From the NCBI GenBank assembly GCA_049323755.1, contig JBMOPE010000004.1, forward strand, positions 37,714-101,713: DNA of 64,000 nucleotides. The letters run 5' to 3'. The notes under the pieces are model-generated. The model was not told the origin of the DNA. It was given only the letters and a program-made list of their open reading frames with translations, and ran no database searches. A program made the translations under genes and the position numbers. Shown in pieces: positions 33,820-41,788 of the stretch (its first letter is position 1; every line of letters begins with the position of its first letter). Source of the stretch: BRHc4a sp049323755 (GTDB taxonomy: Bacteria > Bacillota > Desulfotomaculia > Desulfotomaculales > Desulfocucumaceae).

Positions 33820-33841
33820 GGGCGGTCCGGAAAGGGCCGCC
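33820..33841 (+). terminator. Hairpin after the first acyl-CoA ligase
   Basis: GGCGGTCC pairs with GGGCCGCC (one G-U). There is no real T run, only ATTT, so termination is uncertain. Confidence 0.45.
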
Positions 33842-33923
33842 ATTTACCATTATAAGGTATTATTGTGTAAAATCAGGTTAACATTTTGATATACAAAAGG
33901 TTATATATTCAGTAAAATAGTAG

Positions 33924-34517
33924 TTGAAATATGTGAAATTTCAAAATGTAAAAAATTGTCCGGCGGTGATGTGTTTGGCAGATGGAGGTATTTCGGCTGA
34001 GCTTATATTGCAGACAATACTTGAGAGCGGGAATGAAGGTCTTCTGGTTGTGAGCAGTGATGGTATTATATGTGGGATAAGTTCCAATATAGCGGGATTA
34101 TTTAAAAAAAAGCCCGAAGAATTAATTGGAGTTCCGGTTGTCCATAAAAAACAATTGTTTAAAAAAGTTTTAGAGGTGATGAAAACCGGTGATTCTCAAT
34201 ATGGAAAGATTGAGATTATAAAAGGAAACAGATTGCTGGTTGATTATCTGCCTGTTATTGATGGGGAGCTGGTAATTGGGGCAATTGCCAGGGTTCTACT
34301 TTTGAATAATGAGAAAAATAAAGCTGAGTCCCCGGATTTTTTTGCCGAGGCCCTTACTGACGGTAGGAATCTTGAGAATATATTGGCCGGGGCAGAAAAA
34401 ATTATTATTACTAAGGCTCTTTCCATATGCAAGGGAAATAAAGCAAAAACAGCAAAGATGCTGAATATTTCAAGACCCGGGTTATATAAGAAAATGGTTA
34501 AACTTGGGCTGGAATGA
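33924..34517 (+). CDS. PAS-Fis regulator lacking the AAA+ domain
   Basis: Up to 197 aa. A PAS-like domain (EGLLVVSSDGIICGISSNIAGLF onward) is followed directly by a Fis-type helix-turn-helix (AKTAKMLNISRPGLYKKM). The sigma-54 ATPase module usually placed between these is missing, with no sign of a frameshift, so this would act as a conventional DNA-binding regulator or modulator. The start is uncertain: TTG 33924 has no strong ribosome-binding site, and GTG 33966, ATG 33969 and TTG 33975 are alternatives. It lies between acyl-CoA ligases and may control them. Confidence 0.7.
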   Translation: MKYVKFQNVKNCPAVMCLADGGISAELILQTILESGNEGLLVVSSDGIICGISSNIAGLFKKKPEELIGVPVVHKKQLFKKVLEVMKTGDSQYGKIEIIKGNRLLVDYLPVIDGELVIGAIARVLLLNNEKNKAESPDFFAEALTDGRNLENILAGAEKIIITKALSICKGNKAKTAKMLNISRPGLYKKMVKLGLE

Positions 34518-34855
34518 AAAATAGGGACAAATTTGGAAGGAGGTAGGTAAATAAAAAATGATTTCGGAAATACTGTAATTTTTGTATACATAATCATTTG
34601 TTTGTGTCAATAAACGTTTACACAACAAGAAATAATATTACTTCAATACAAAAAGAGAAAACAGGTGAAGCTGATATTTAACCATTAAACTCCCAAAAAC
34701 AACCGATGAGAGATAAAGAAAGAGAAATGCCACAAATTTTGCAAAATTCCAATTTGCAAAAATAGTGCGAAAGGGGCTCGTGCTTAATCCATTCATTATT
34801 TAGCATCTATGAAATGGGACGGCCTTAAAAATGATCTATATTCGGAGGTTGCTCT
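34518..34855. other. 338-nt AT-rich intergenic region with an inverted repeat
   Basis: No gene is seen. TTGTGT (34602-34607) and ACACAA (34620-34625) form an inverted repeat around CAATAAACGTTT. A direct repeat TTTGCAAAA occurs twice near 34737-34760. These could be operators for the downstream ligase genes. A GGAAGGAGG at about 34540 is followed only by a six-codon frame. Confidence 0.45.
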
Positions 34856-35119
34856 ATGGGAGGTATTAAAAGGGAGAGAGAAGGATATATTTCGAAAAGC
34901 GGACCGGCTAACAGGCATCAAAGGATACTGGCCAAAGAAGCGATTATACGCATGTTAAAAATAAGAAGATACAGCTCCCCTGAAATAGCTGAGCATTTTG
35001 GCCTCGCGGAAGACATCGTTGAGCAGTTGGTCAGCGAGCTGGTAAAGGCAGGACATGTTGTCAGGGAAAATGGCAGCGGATCTTTGGCGGTAGTTAAGAA
35101 TACCTGGAAAAGCTATTAG
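34856..35119 (+). CDS. Small winged-helix DNA-binding protein
   Basis: 87 aa. After a basic N-terminus, RILAKEAIIRMLKIRRYSSPEIAEHFGLAEDIVEQLVSELVKAGHVV reads as a winged helix-turn-helix with a recognition helix and wing; GSGSLAVVKNTW ends it. ATG 34856 has TTCGGAGG about 7 nt upstream. It is 68 nt before the second acyl-CoA ligase, so it is probably co-transcribed and may be its regulator. I do not recognise a named family. Confidence 0.65.
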   Translation: MGGIKREREGYISKSGPANRHQRILAKEAIIRMLKIRRYSSPEIAEHFGLAEDIVEQLVSELVKAGHVVRENGSGSLAVVKNTWKSY

Positions 35120-35187
35120 TTGTTTGAAACAAGTTCCTTAAAAGGCTCTCCCCGGTACAAAATGGTCATTTTAAAGGAGGCAGCTCT

Positions 35188-36849
35188 ATGGAAGTAGGAA
35201 AAATTACTATAGGCGGATTGGTCGACCTGATGGCACAAAGATTTCCGGACAATGACGCTCTGGTTTACGCGGACAGAGACTTGAGGTACACATACGAGCA
35301 ATTCAGGCAGATATGCAATATAGTAGCCAAGGGATTTATGAAGCTTGGAGTACAGAAAGGCGAGAAAATCTCAATCTGGGGAAACAATGTTCCGGAATGG
35401 GTTATTACACAGTTTGCCACCGGGAAAATGGGCGGTGTACTGGTAACAGTCAATACCAATTATCGTTCATTTGAGCTTGAGTACCTGTTAAAGCAGTCGG
35501 ACTCGCAAACTTTGATTTTAATAGAAGGAATCGTCGGCAGGGAATACCTGGATATAGTGTATGAACTTTGTCCCGAGTTAAATGAATGCAAACCCGGTGA
35601 GCTTAACTCCGCTAAAATTCCTCTGTTAAAAAACGTAATATTCCTGGGTAAGGAAAGGCAGCCCGGAATGTTTTGCTGGGATGACATTTTGGCTATGGGT
35701 GAAGAGATAGCCGGCGAGGAATTAAAGTTGCGCCAGGATTCTCTTTTGCCGGACGATGTTATAAACATGCAGTACACATCTGGGACAACAGGATTTCCTA
35801 AGGGTGTAATGCTAACACACACAAACCTTATAGGAAATGCAATAAGCCTGGCTGAATGCATGAATTTTACAGAAAAAGACAGGCTATGTATTCCCGTGCC
35901 CTTCTTCCACTGTTTTGGCTGTGTTTTGGGAACACTTACTTGTGTAGTTTCCGGTGCCGCAATGGTTCCCGTAGTAGCCTTTAAGCCGCAAAAAGTTCTG
36001 GAAACAGTGGAAAAGGAAAGGTGTACTGCTCTGCACGGTGTACCCACAATGTTTATAGCCGAGCTGGAGGAAATGGATAAAAACAATTATGATACATCAT
36101 CGCTGAGAACCGGCATAATGGCAGGTGCTCCCTGCCCGATTGAAGTTATGAAGGCTGTGGTTAACAGGATGGGTGCCCGTGAAATTTGCATAACATACGG
36201 ACAAACAGAGGCATCTCCCGGGATTACCATGACCCGTACCGATGATCCCCTGGAGCTAAGGGTTGGTACAGTGGGTAGGGCACTGCCAAATGTAGAGGTT
36301 AAAATTGTTGATCCTGCCACAGGAGAAACTGTGCCCCCTGGAGTCCAGGGAGAGCTCTGTACCAGGGGATATCATGTTATGAAGGGTTATTATAAAAATC
36401 CTGAGGCAACCGCCTCTGCCATTGACTCCGACAATTGGCTCCATACCGGAGACCTGGCCGTTATGGATGAAAGCGGTTATTGCAAGATAACAGGGCGTCT
36501 TAAGGACATGATTATTAGAGGTGGGGAAAATATATATCCCAGGGAAATTGAAGAGTTTTTATACACCAATGCAAAGGTAAAGGATGTTCAGGTGGTTGGG
36601 GTTCCGAGCGTCAAGTATGGGGAAGAAGTAGCCGCCTATATACAGCTCAAGGAAGGCCAGACCGCCACTGAAGAGGAGATTAAAGAATTTTGCAAGGACA
36701 AGATATCCAGGCACAAAATACCTGCATTTGTATTTTTTACCGAACAATATCCTACAACTGCCAGCGGAAAAATTCAGAAATATAAGCTAAGAGAACATGC
36801 AACCAAGTCATTGGGGCGTGAAAAAGATGCAGCTATTGAAACCGCATAG
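35188..36849 (+). CDS. Acyl-CoA synthetase, AMP-forming (fatty-acid type)
   Basis: 553 aa with P-loop QYTSGTTGFPKG (about 194-205), PVPFFHCFGCVLG, ITYGQTEASPG, WLHTGDLAVMDESGY, and the C-terminal catalytic lysine in TTASGKIQKYKLREH. It resembles FadD/short-to-medium-chain acyl-CoA ligases. Start ATG with AAAGGAGGCAG upstream. It is preceded by a small winged-helix regulator and followed by another ligase after about 110 nt. Substrate chain length cannot be inferred. Confidence 0.88.
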   Translation: MEVGKITIGGLVDLMAQRFPDNDALVYADRDLRYTYEQFRQICNIVAKGFMKLGVQKGEKISIWGNNVPEWVITQFATGKMGGVLVTVNTNYRSFELEYLLKQSDSQTLILIEGIVGREYLDIVYELCPELNECKPGELNSAKIPLLKNVIFLGKERQPGMFCWDDILAMGEEIAGEELKLRQDSLLPDDVINMQYTSGTTGFPKGVMLTHTNLIGNAISLAECMNFTEKDRLCIPVPFFHCFGCVLGTLTCVVSGAAMVPVVAFKPQKVLETVEKERCTALHGVPTMFIAELEEMDKNNYDTSSLRTGIMAGAPCPIEVMKAVVNRMGAREICITYGQTEASPGITMTRTDDPLELRVGTVGRALPNVEVKIVDPATGETVPPGVQGELCTRGYHVMKGYYKNPEATASAIDSDNWLHTGDLAVMDESGYCKITGRLKDMIIRGGENIYPREIEEFLYTNAKVKDVQVVGVPSVKYGEEVAAYIQLKEGQTATEEEIKEFCKDKISRHKIPAFVFFTEQYPTTASGKIQKYKLREHATKSLGREKDAAIETA

Positions 36850-36961
36850 ATTTAATTCCAGATTATAAAGAATTGATGAATATAGGAGGGGGGAATTGCA
36901 CTAAAAGGATCCTGTAATGTTTTAGAGATTTTAAAATACTATGTTGTTAAGGAGGTAAAAC

Positions 36962-38593
36962 ATGGCCCAGGTGCACAATATGATTGACTATGACAATACA
37001 TATAAGGAGTTTAAAATTGAAGTTCCGGAGTACTATAACTTTGCTGGGGATGTGCTGGATGTGTGGGCCCGGGATCCCGGAAAACTTGCCATGTGGTGGC
37101 TGGATGACTTTGACAATGAGGTGAAGAAAACATTTTCCGACCTTTGCCGGGATTCTCGTAAGGTATGCAGCATGCTAGCCGCGCAGGGAGTAAAAAAGGG
37201 TGATGTGGTAATAGTCATTCTCCCCAGGCTTATTGAATGGTGGGTTATAAATATAGCCTGTCTAAGAATGGGTGCGGTAATAAGTCCCGGTACCACTCAA
37301 CTAACTGCAAAGGATATAAAATTCCGCTTTGAAGCTGCTGACGCAGTGTGTATTATTACTGACAGCGCAATTGCTCCGAAGGTTGATGAGGTAATAGATC
37401 AGTGCCCAGCAGTAAAAACGAGAATTATTGTAGGAGATAAGAGGGAAGGGTGGCTGGCCTATGATGAAATTTTCCAGGCTGCCCCCGACACTTTTGAGAC
37501 AGTAAAAACCCGCAGCGATGATATTGCCATACTGTATTTTACCTCCGGTACCACAGGGTATCCAAAAATGACAGCACACACACACAGTTCTTATCCTATG
37601 GGGCACCAGATAACAGGAAGATTCTGGCTGGATTTGCAGCCTGACGATTTGCACTGGAACCTGAGTGACACGGGGTGGGCAAAGGCTGCCTGGAGCTCTT
37701 TCTTCGGTCCATGGAGCATGGGTGCGGCCATTTTTGTACATCACTCTGCCAGATTTGACACCAAGAAAACACTGGAGATACTTGGCAAATACCCTATAAC
37801 CACTATGTGCGGTGCGCCTACAAACTATAGGATGCTGGTTTTGGAGGACTTAAAAGCTTACAAGTATCCAACCCTCAGACACTGTGTAGGTGCAGGAGAG
37901 CCTCTGAACCCAGAGGTTATTGATACCTGGAAGGATGCCACAGGACTTACTATCCGGGACGGCTACGGTCAGACTGAAACAGTTTTACTTGCTGGAAGCT
38001 TCCCGTGCATAGAGCCCAGGTTCGGCTCTATGGGAAAACCTTCCCCGGGCTTCCAGGTGGAGGTTATTGATGAGGATGGAAATATACTTCCTCCAAATAA
38101 AGAAGGTGACATAGCAGTTAAAGTTAAGCCCGACAGGCCTGTGGGACTTTTCCGGGAATACTGGAAAAATCCTGAAAAGACTGCCAGCGTCTACAGGGGT
38201 GACTGGTATATCACCGGCGACAGGGCATTCAAGGATGAGGACGGTTACCTGTGGTTTGTTGGCCGGGCTGATGATGTTATTCTTGCTGCCGGCTATCGGA
38301 TTGGCCCCTTTGAGGTGGAGAGCGCACTGCTGGAACATGATGCGGTGGCTGAATCGGCCGTTGTCTCAAGCCCTGACGAACTAAGAGGTGAAGTTGTTAA
38401 GGCCTTTATAGTGCTGGCTCCTGGCTTTGAACCATCTGACGCGCTGGTTAAGGAACTCCAGGATTACGTTAAAAAGGTAACCGCTCCATACAAGTATCCA
38501 AGAAAAATTGAATTTGTTGAGGCGCTTCCAAAAACCGTTAGCGGTAAAATAAGAAGAATAGAGCTACGTGAAAAGGAATGGGGCAAAAAATAA
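36962..38593 (+). CDS. Medium-chain-type acyl-CoA synthetase (MACS/ACSM family)
   Basis: 543 aa. YNFAGDVLDVWARDPGKLAMWW at the N-terminus, YFTSGTTGYPKMTAH in the P-loop, the hallmark DLHWNLSDTGWAKAAWSSFFGPW, and YGQTETVL place it in the ACSM-like group, which includes medium-chain and aromatic (benzoate-type) ligases rather than the FadD group. The C-terminal lysine is in KTVSGKIRRIELR. Start ATG with TAAGGAGGT upstream. A strong hairpin follows, closing the ligase locus. Confidence 0.88.
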   Translation: MAQVHNMIDYDNTYKEFKIEVPEYYNFAGDVLDVWARDPGKLAMWWLDDFDNEVKKTFSDLCRDSRKVCSMLAAQGVKKGDVVIVILPRLIEWWVINIACLRMGAVISPGTTQLTAKDIKFRFEAADAVCIITDSAIAPKVDEVIDQCPAVKTRIIVGDKREGWLAYDEIFQAAPDTFETVKTRSDDIAILYFTSGTTGYPKMTAHTHSSYPMGHQITGRFWLDLQPDDLHWNLSDTGWAKAAWSSFFGPWSMGAAIFVHHSARFDTKKTLEILGKYPITTMCGAPTNYRMLVLEDLKAYKYPTLRHCVGAGEPLNPEVIDTWKDATGLTIRDGYGQTETVLLAGSFPCIEPRFGSMGKPSPGFQVEVIDEDGNILPPNKEGDIAVKVKPDRPVGLFREYWKNPEKTASVYRGDWYITGDRAFKDEDGYLWFVGRADDVILAAGYRIGPFEVESALLEHDAVAESAVVSSPDELRGEVVKAFIVLAPGFEPSDALVKELQDYVKKVTAPYKYPRKIEFVEALPKTVSGKIRRIELREKEWGKK

Positions 38594-38631
38594 TAGTGAA
38601 GCGGAAGATTGTTTAAATGTGCGTTAAATTG

Positions 38632-38664
38632 TCCCCGGCCGTAGTAGTGGCGGCCGGGGATCTT
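38632..38664 (+). terminator. Terminator-like hairpin after the MACS gene
   Basis: TCCCCGGCCG pairs perfectly with CGGCCGGGGA over a 9-nt loop and is followed by TCTTTA. Confidence 0.65.
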
Positions 38665-38761
38665 TACATTTCATAATTTAAGCTATAAAAAAGAAGGCAG
38701 TCCAGAGAGGGATGCAGCTTCAATGGAAGCGTGTCACTACTCAAGGCAGGTGTGATATTCT

Positions 38762-39475
38762 GTGGATATAAGAAAGATGCTTTCTCTAAACAGGTTTGTT
38801 AAGAGTCCCGGAAAAGAGCACCCGGAGATGAAACTTCTTGAAAAATACAGGGGCACCACTATTAAAAGCAGTGAAGATAAGAATGATGCTGGGCTGAGGG
38901 ACATTGAAATTATAGTATTGGACACTGAGACCACAGGGTTGAAGCCCCACACTGGTGATGAGATCATTTCAATGGGTGCCTGCCTGATAAAAGGTGGTGA
39001 ATTAACTGACCAACGATTTCACAGGCTAGTTAACCCGATGCGCCCCATTCCAAATCTTATAACGGACCTGACTGGAATATCCGATGAGATGGTGGCAGTG
39101 GCGGAAAGCTTTTACGCTGTAGTGACAGATCTTCTGGATTTTATTGGCAATAGAATTATTGTAGGGCATTGTATTGACTTTGATATAAATTTTCTCAATT
39201 ACAAGCTTAAAAAAAGCAATGTCAAAATTGGTAATTACCTTATAGACACCTGCATACTTTCAAAGGTGCTGCTTCCGGACCTTAAGGTTCATACTCTGGA
39301 TAGTATTTTGTCTCACCTTGGATTTTATCCGGAAGGAAGGCATAGCGCACTGGGGGATGCCATACTGACAACAAATGTTCTTCTATATTTTATAAAGGAG
39401 CTTGATAAAAAAGGCATTAAAACTCTTTGCGACCTGAAATATTATATATATAATGCTATTCTCTACAAGCTCTAA
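38762..39475 (+). CDS. DnaQ-like 3'-5' exonuclease (DEDDh)
   Basis: 237 aa. The ExoI motif is DTETTG (about 59-64), ExoII GHCIDFDINFLNYKL, and ExoIII HSALGDA with its His and Asp, giving all DEDDh residues. It is preceded by about 45 residues of unassigned, charged sequence. The start GTG 38762 has a poor ribosome-binding site, so a later start is possible. Proteins of this kind recur next to DUF485/4212-SSS symporter-DUF294 clusters, as here, which suggests a signalling or nucleotide-turnover role rather than replication proofreading. Confidence 0.82.
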   Translation: MDIRKMLSLNRFVKSPGKEHPEMKLLEKYRGTTIKSSEDKNDAGLRDIEIIVLDTETTGLKPHTGDEIISMGACLIKGGELTDQRFHRLVNPMRPIPNLITDLTGISDEMVAVAESFYAVVTDLLDFIGNRIIVGHCIDFDINFLNYKLKKSNVKIGNYLIDTCILSKVLLPDLKVHTLDSILSHLGFYPEGRHSALGDAILTTNVLLYFIKELDKKGIKTLCDLKYYIYNAILYKL

Positions 39476-39801
39476 GTGTTGAATTTTTATTCTGTCGGTT
39501 TATAAGCCCCTCAAATGTCGTTTGCCCTATCTCAATATACCAATTACAAACCTGAACAACATTATTTTTGTAGTGCCAAAATTGATTGCAGTATCACTCA
39601 CCGTTAACCTCGTAATGAAACTGCAAAAATCAGAAAATTAACAATTCACAAAATAGATGTACAATTAGCCCGGCCATTTATGATACTTTATATAGGGATT
39701 CAATTAATGGTTTTATAGGCAGCAAAAAATACAGCAAAATGGGGGGTGGTACTTAGGCTGACGTCATAAATTCCTGAACAAATAAAAGAAGGGGTGACTT
39801 T
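39476..39801. other. 326-nt intergenic region upstream of the second symporter module
   Basis: No gene is visible. An 8-bp perfect palindrome TGACGTCA lies at 39759-39766, 36 nt before the start codon, and could be an operator. The rest is AT-rich without a clear -35/-10 pair that I would defend. Confidence 0.4.
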
Positions 39802-40122
39802 ATGTCGGTAATTAATTACAAGGATTTGCCTCCTTTAGACAAAAATACAACGCACAGAATTTCCAAGGAACTCAATATCTGCCTGAAACTGTTTGTGGTC
39901 TACATGATTTATATGTTTGCCGTTCCTATTCTTAATTTTACCGCTCCGGAATTTATGAAAATGCGGGTATGGGGCGGAATGTCACTGACATGGTTTTTAA
40001 CAGCCATCGGCGCTATGATTATGGCCTTTGCCATCGCTGCCATACATGTTTATTTTTATACCAAGGACTTTTATATTGATGAGAGTGTTGCAAATAAACA
40101 ATCAAAGGGGGCGGGGATGTAA
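39802..40122 (+). CDS. DUF485/DUF4212-type small membrane subunit
   Basis: 106 aa with two hydrophobic helices (FVVYMIYMFAVPILNF and WFLTAIGAMIMAFAIAAIHVYFYT) and a charged N-terminus. Such proteins are always found just before acetate-type SSS symporters (YjcH with ActP in E. coli). ATG follows GGGGTGAC. The stop TAA is immediately followed by the symporter ATG, so the two are tightly coupled. Confidence 0.78.
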   Translation: MSVINYKDLPPLDKNTTHRISKELNICLKLFVVYMIYMFAVPILNFTAPEFMKMRVWGGMSLTWFLTAIGAMIMAFAIAAIHVYFYTKDFYIDESVANKQSKGAGM

Positions 40123-41685
40123 ATGGCAATATTAGAGCCTAAATATCTGTTTACGATTTTACTGCTTTTAACAATTGTTATAATAACCTTCGCCACCCAG
40201 AGATATACAAGAAGCACCGTTAACTTTTATGTGGCAGGACGTAGTTTTGGCTGGGTTATGAACGGTTCAGCGATTGCCGGAGACTATTTGTCGGCTGCAA
40301 CATTTCTTGGCCTTGCCGGCCTGACCTTCGCCTTTGGGTATGATGGGATATTCTATACCTTTTGCTTCTCTGCAGGTCTTACTCTGCTCACGGTTTTTGT
40401 GGCCGGACCGCTGAGAAGGTTTGGGGCATACACCGTACCGGACTTTTTGGCCCAGAGGTTTCACAGCAAGAGAGCCCGGCTTGTTGCGGTTATAGTGGTG
40501 CTTGCAATATCCGGTTTCTATGCTGCTCCACAGATTCTCGGTGCGGCTGCCATACTAAAAATGTTCTTCGGCACCACCTACAAAGTAGGCGTTATATTCA
40601 CCATAATTGTAATGGTGTTCTATGTAGGTGTGGGTGGAATGAAGGGCACCACCATTAACCAGGCCCTGGAAATATGGATACGCTTTGGCGCCTTCATCAT
40701 CCTGTTTGCCATAGCCATCGCGGCTGGACATAATTACGGAAAAATACTTGACCTTCTGGTGAGCTTCAAGGGAGCTATCCCCGACTCCGCGGCCGCGGCT
40801 GCAAACGCAAAGGCTGTAATGCACAACGGGCCAACCTGGGAGTGGACCGGAGGATATTTATTCAAGACTCTTCCATCCACAATTTCAATTGTATTTGGCC
40901 TTGTTTTCGGCACACTGGGGCTTCCCCACATACTTCTAAGGTTCTACACAAACCCGTCAGCTAAGGAAGCGCGTTATTCAGGACTGTTTGCCATTGGCAT
41001 CGCATCGACCTTCTTTATGCTCGCACTTTACCTTGGTACAGCCGGACGAGCGATATTTGTTGAGGGCGGACTTCTTCCCCATATAGTAAAGAACTTTACA
41101 ACTGGCGGAGCCAACATGGTAATACCCACCATGGCAGAGGCCCTTGGCGGAAAGTGGCTGCTGGGGATAGTTGTTGCAGGCGCCTTTGCGGCAGTGTTCT
41201 CAAACCTGTCAGGGCTGTTTATTGCCAGCACCGGTGCGCTGGGGCACGACATCTACGCTCACTTTATTAACCAAAATGCAACTGAAAAGCAAAAGGTTGC
41301 GGCGGCAAGGTGGTCAACAGTAATTTGCGGGATCTTTTACGGAATTCTCGGACTGCTGGTTGAAAAAGCCGCTATCGGACACCTTGTAGGTCTTGCGTTT
41401 AACGTGGCTGCGTCCACCTTTGCCCCTATATTTGTTCTGGGCATTTGGTGGCGGGGAATGACAGAAAAGGGTGCTATAGCAGGAATGCTTGTAGGCCTTA
41501 TTTCATCACTGTACTTTATTTTCCTGCCGAATCTCGTGCCTGAGGCCATCAGGTACCCCGTACCTGGACTCTTTACGGTTCCTCTGGGCTTCCTGGCGGT
41601 GTATGTGGTTTCTAAGCTTGATGGTATGGTTCCCTCTGATGTCAATGAATTCATGCACAAAATTCACTCCAAGGAAGCAGCATAA
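40123..41685 (+). CDS. SSS-family cation:carboxylate symporter (ActP-like)
   Basis: 520 aa with about 13 transmembrane segments. The TVNFYVAGRSFGWVMNGSAIAGDYLSAATFLG region is the ActP-type signature. Later segments include GHDIYAHF and NVAASTFAPIFVLGIWWRGMT, also ActP-like. It is predicted to import acetate or a related short-chain acid with Na+. Its small subunit precedes it directly and the cNMP/CBS/DUF294 protein follows after a terminator, so expression and activity may be regulated together. It is more ActP-like than the symporter at 6.7 kb. Confidence 0.88.
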   Translation: MAILEPKYLFTILLLLTIVIITFATQRYTRSTVNFYVAGRSFGWVMNGSAIAGDYLSAATFLGLAGLTFAFGYDGIFYTFCFSAGLTLLTVFVAGPLRRFGAYTVPDFLAQRFHSKRARLVAVIVVLAISGFYAAPQILGAAAILKMFFGTTYKVGVIFTIIVMVFYVGVGGMKGTTINQALEIWIRFGAFIILFAIAIAAGHNYGKILDLLVSFKGAIPDSAAAAANAKAVMHNGPTWEWTGGYLFKTLPSTISIVFGLVFGTLGLPHILLRFYTNPSAKEARYSGLFAIGIASTFFMLALYLGTAGRAIFVEGGLLPHIVKNFTTGGANMVIPTMAEALGGKWLLGIVVAGAFAAVFSNLSGLFIASTGALGHDIYAHFINQNATEKQKVAAARWSTVICGIFYGILGLLVEKAAIGHLVGLAFNVAASTFAPIFVLGIWWRGMTEKGAIAGMLVGLISSLYFIFLPNLVPEAIRYPVPGLFTVPLGFLAVYVVSKLDGMVPSDVNEFMHKIHSKEAA

Positions 41686-41701
41686 TACTGTATATGAAAA
41701 A

Positions 41702-41742
41702 AATTCAGGGCTTGCCTTACAGTGCAGGCCCTGAATTTTTTT
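41702..41742 (+). terminator. Rho-independent terminator after the ActP-like gene
   Basis: AATTCAGGGC pairs perfectly with GCCCTGAATT over a 16-nt loop and runs into seven T. Confidence 0.88.
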
Positions 41743-41788
41743 GGCAAAGACCATTATTCAATGATATTCTTATTATAAGGAGGTGAAT

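Noticed and set aside
34602..34625. Rex-type operator (TTGTGA-N6-TCACAA)
   Set aside because: The half-sites are TTGTGT/ACACAA with a 12-nt spacer, not matching the Rex spacing or sequence.
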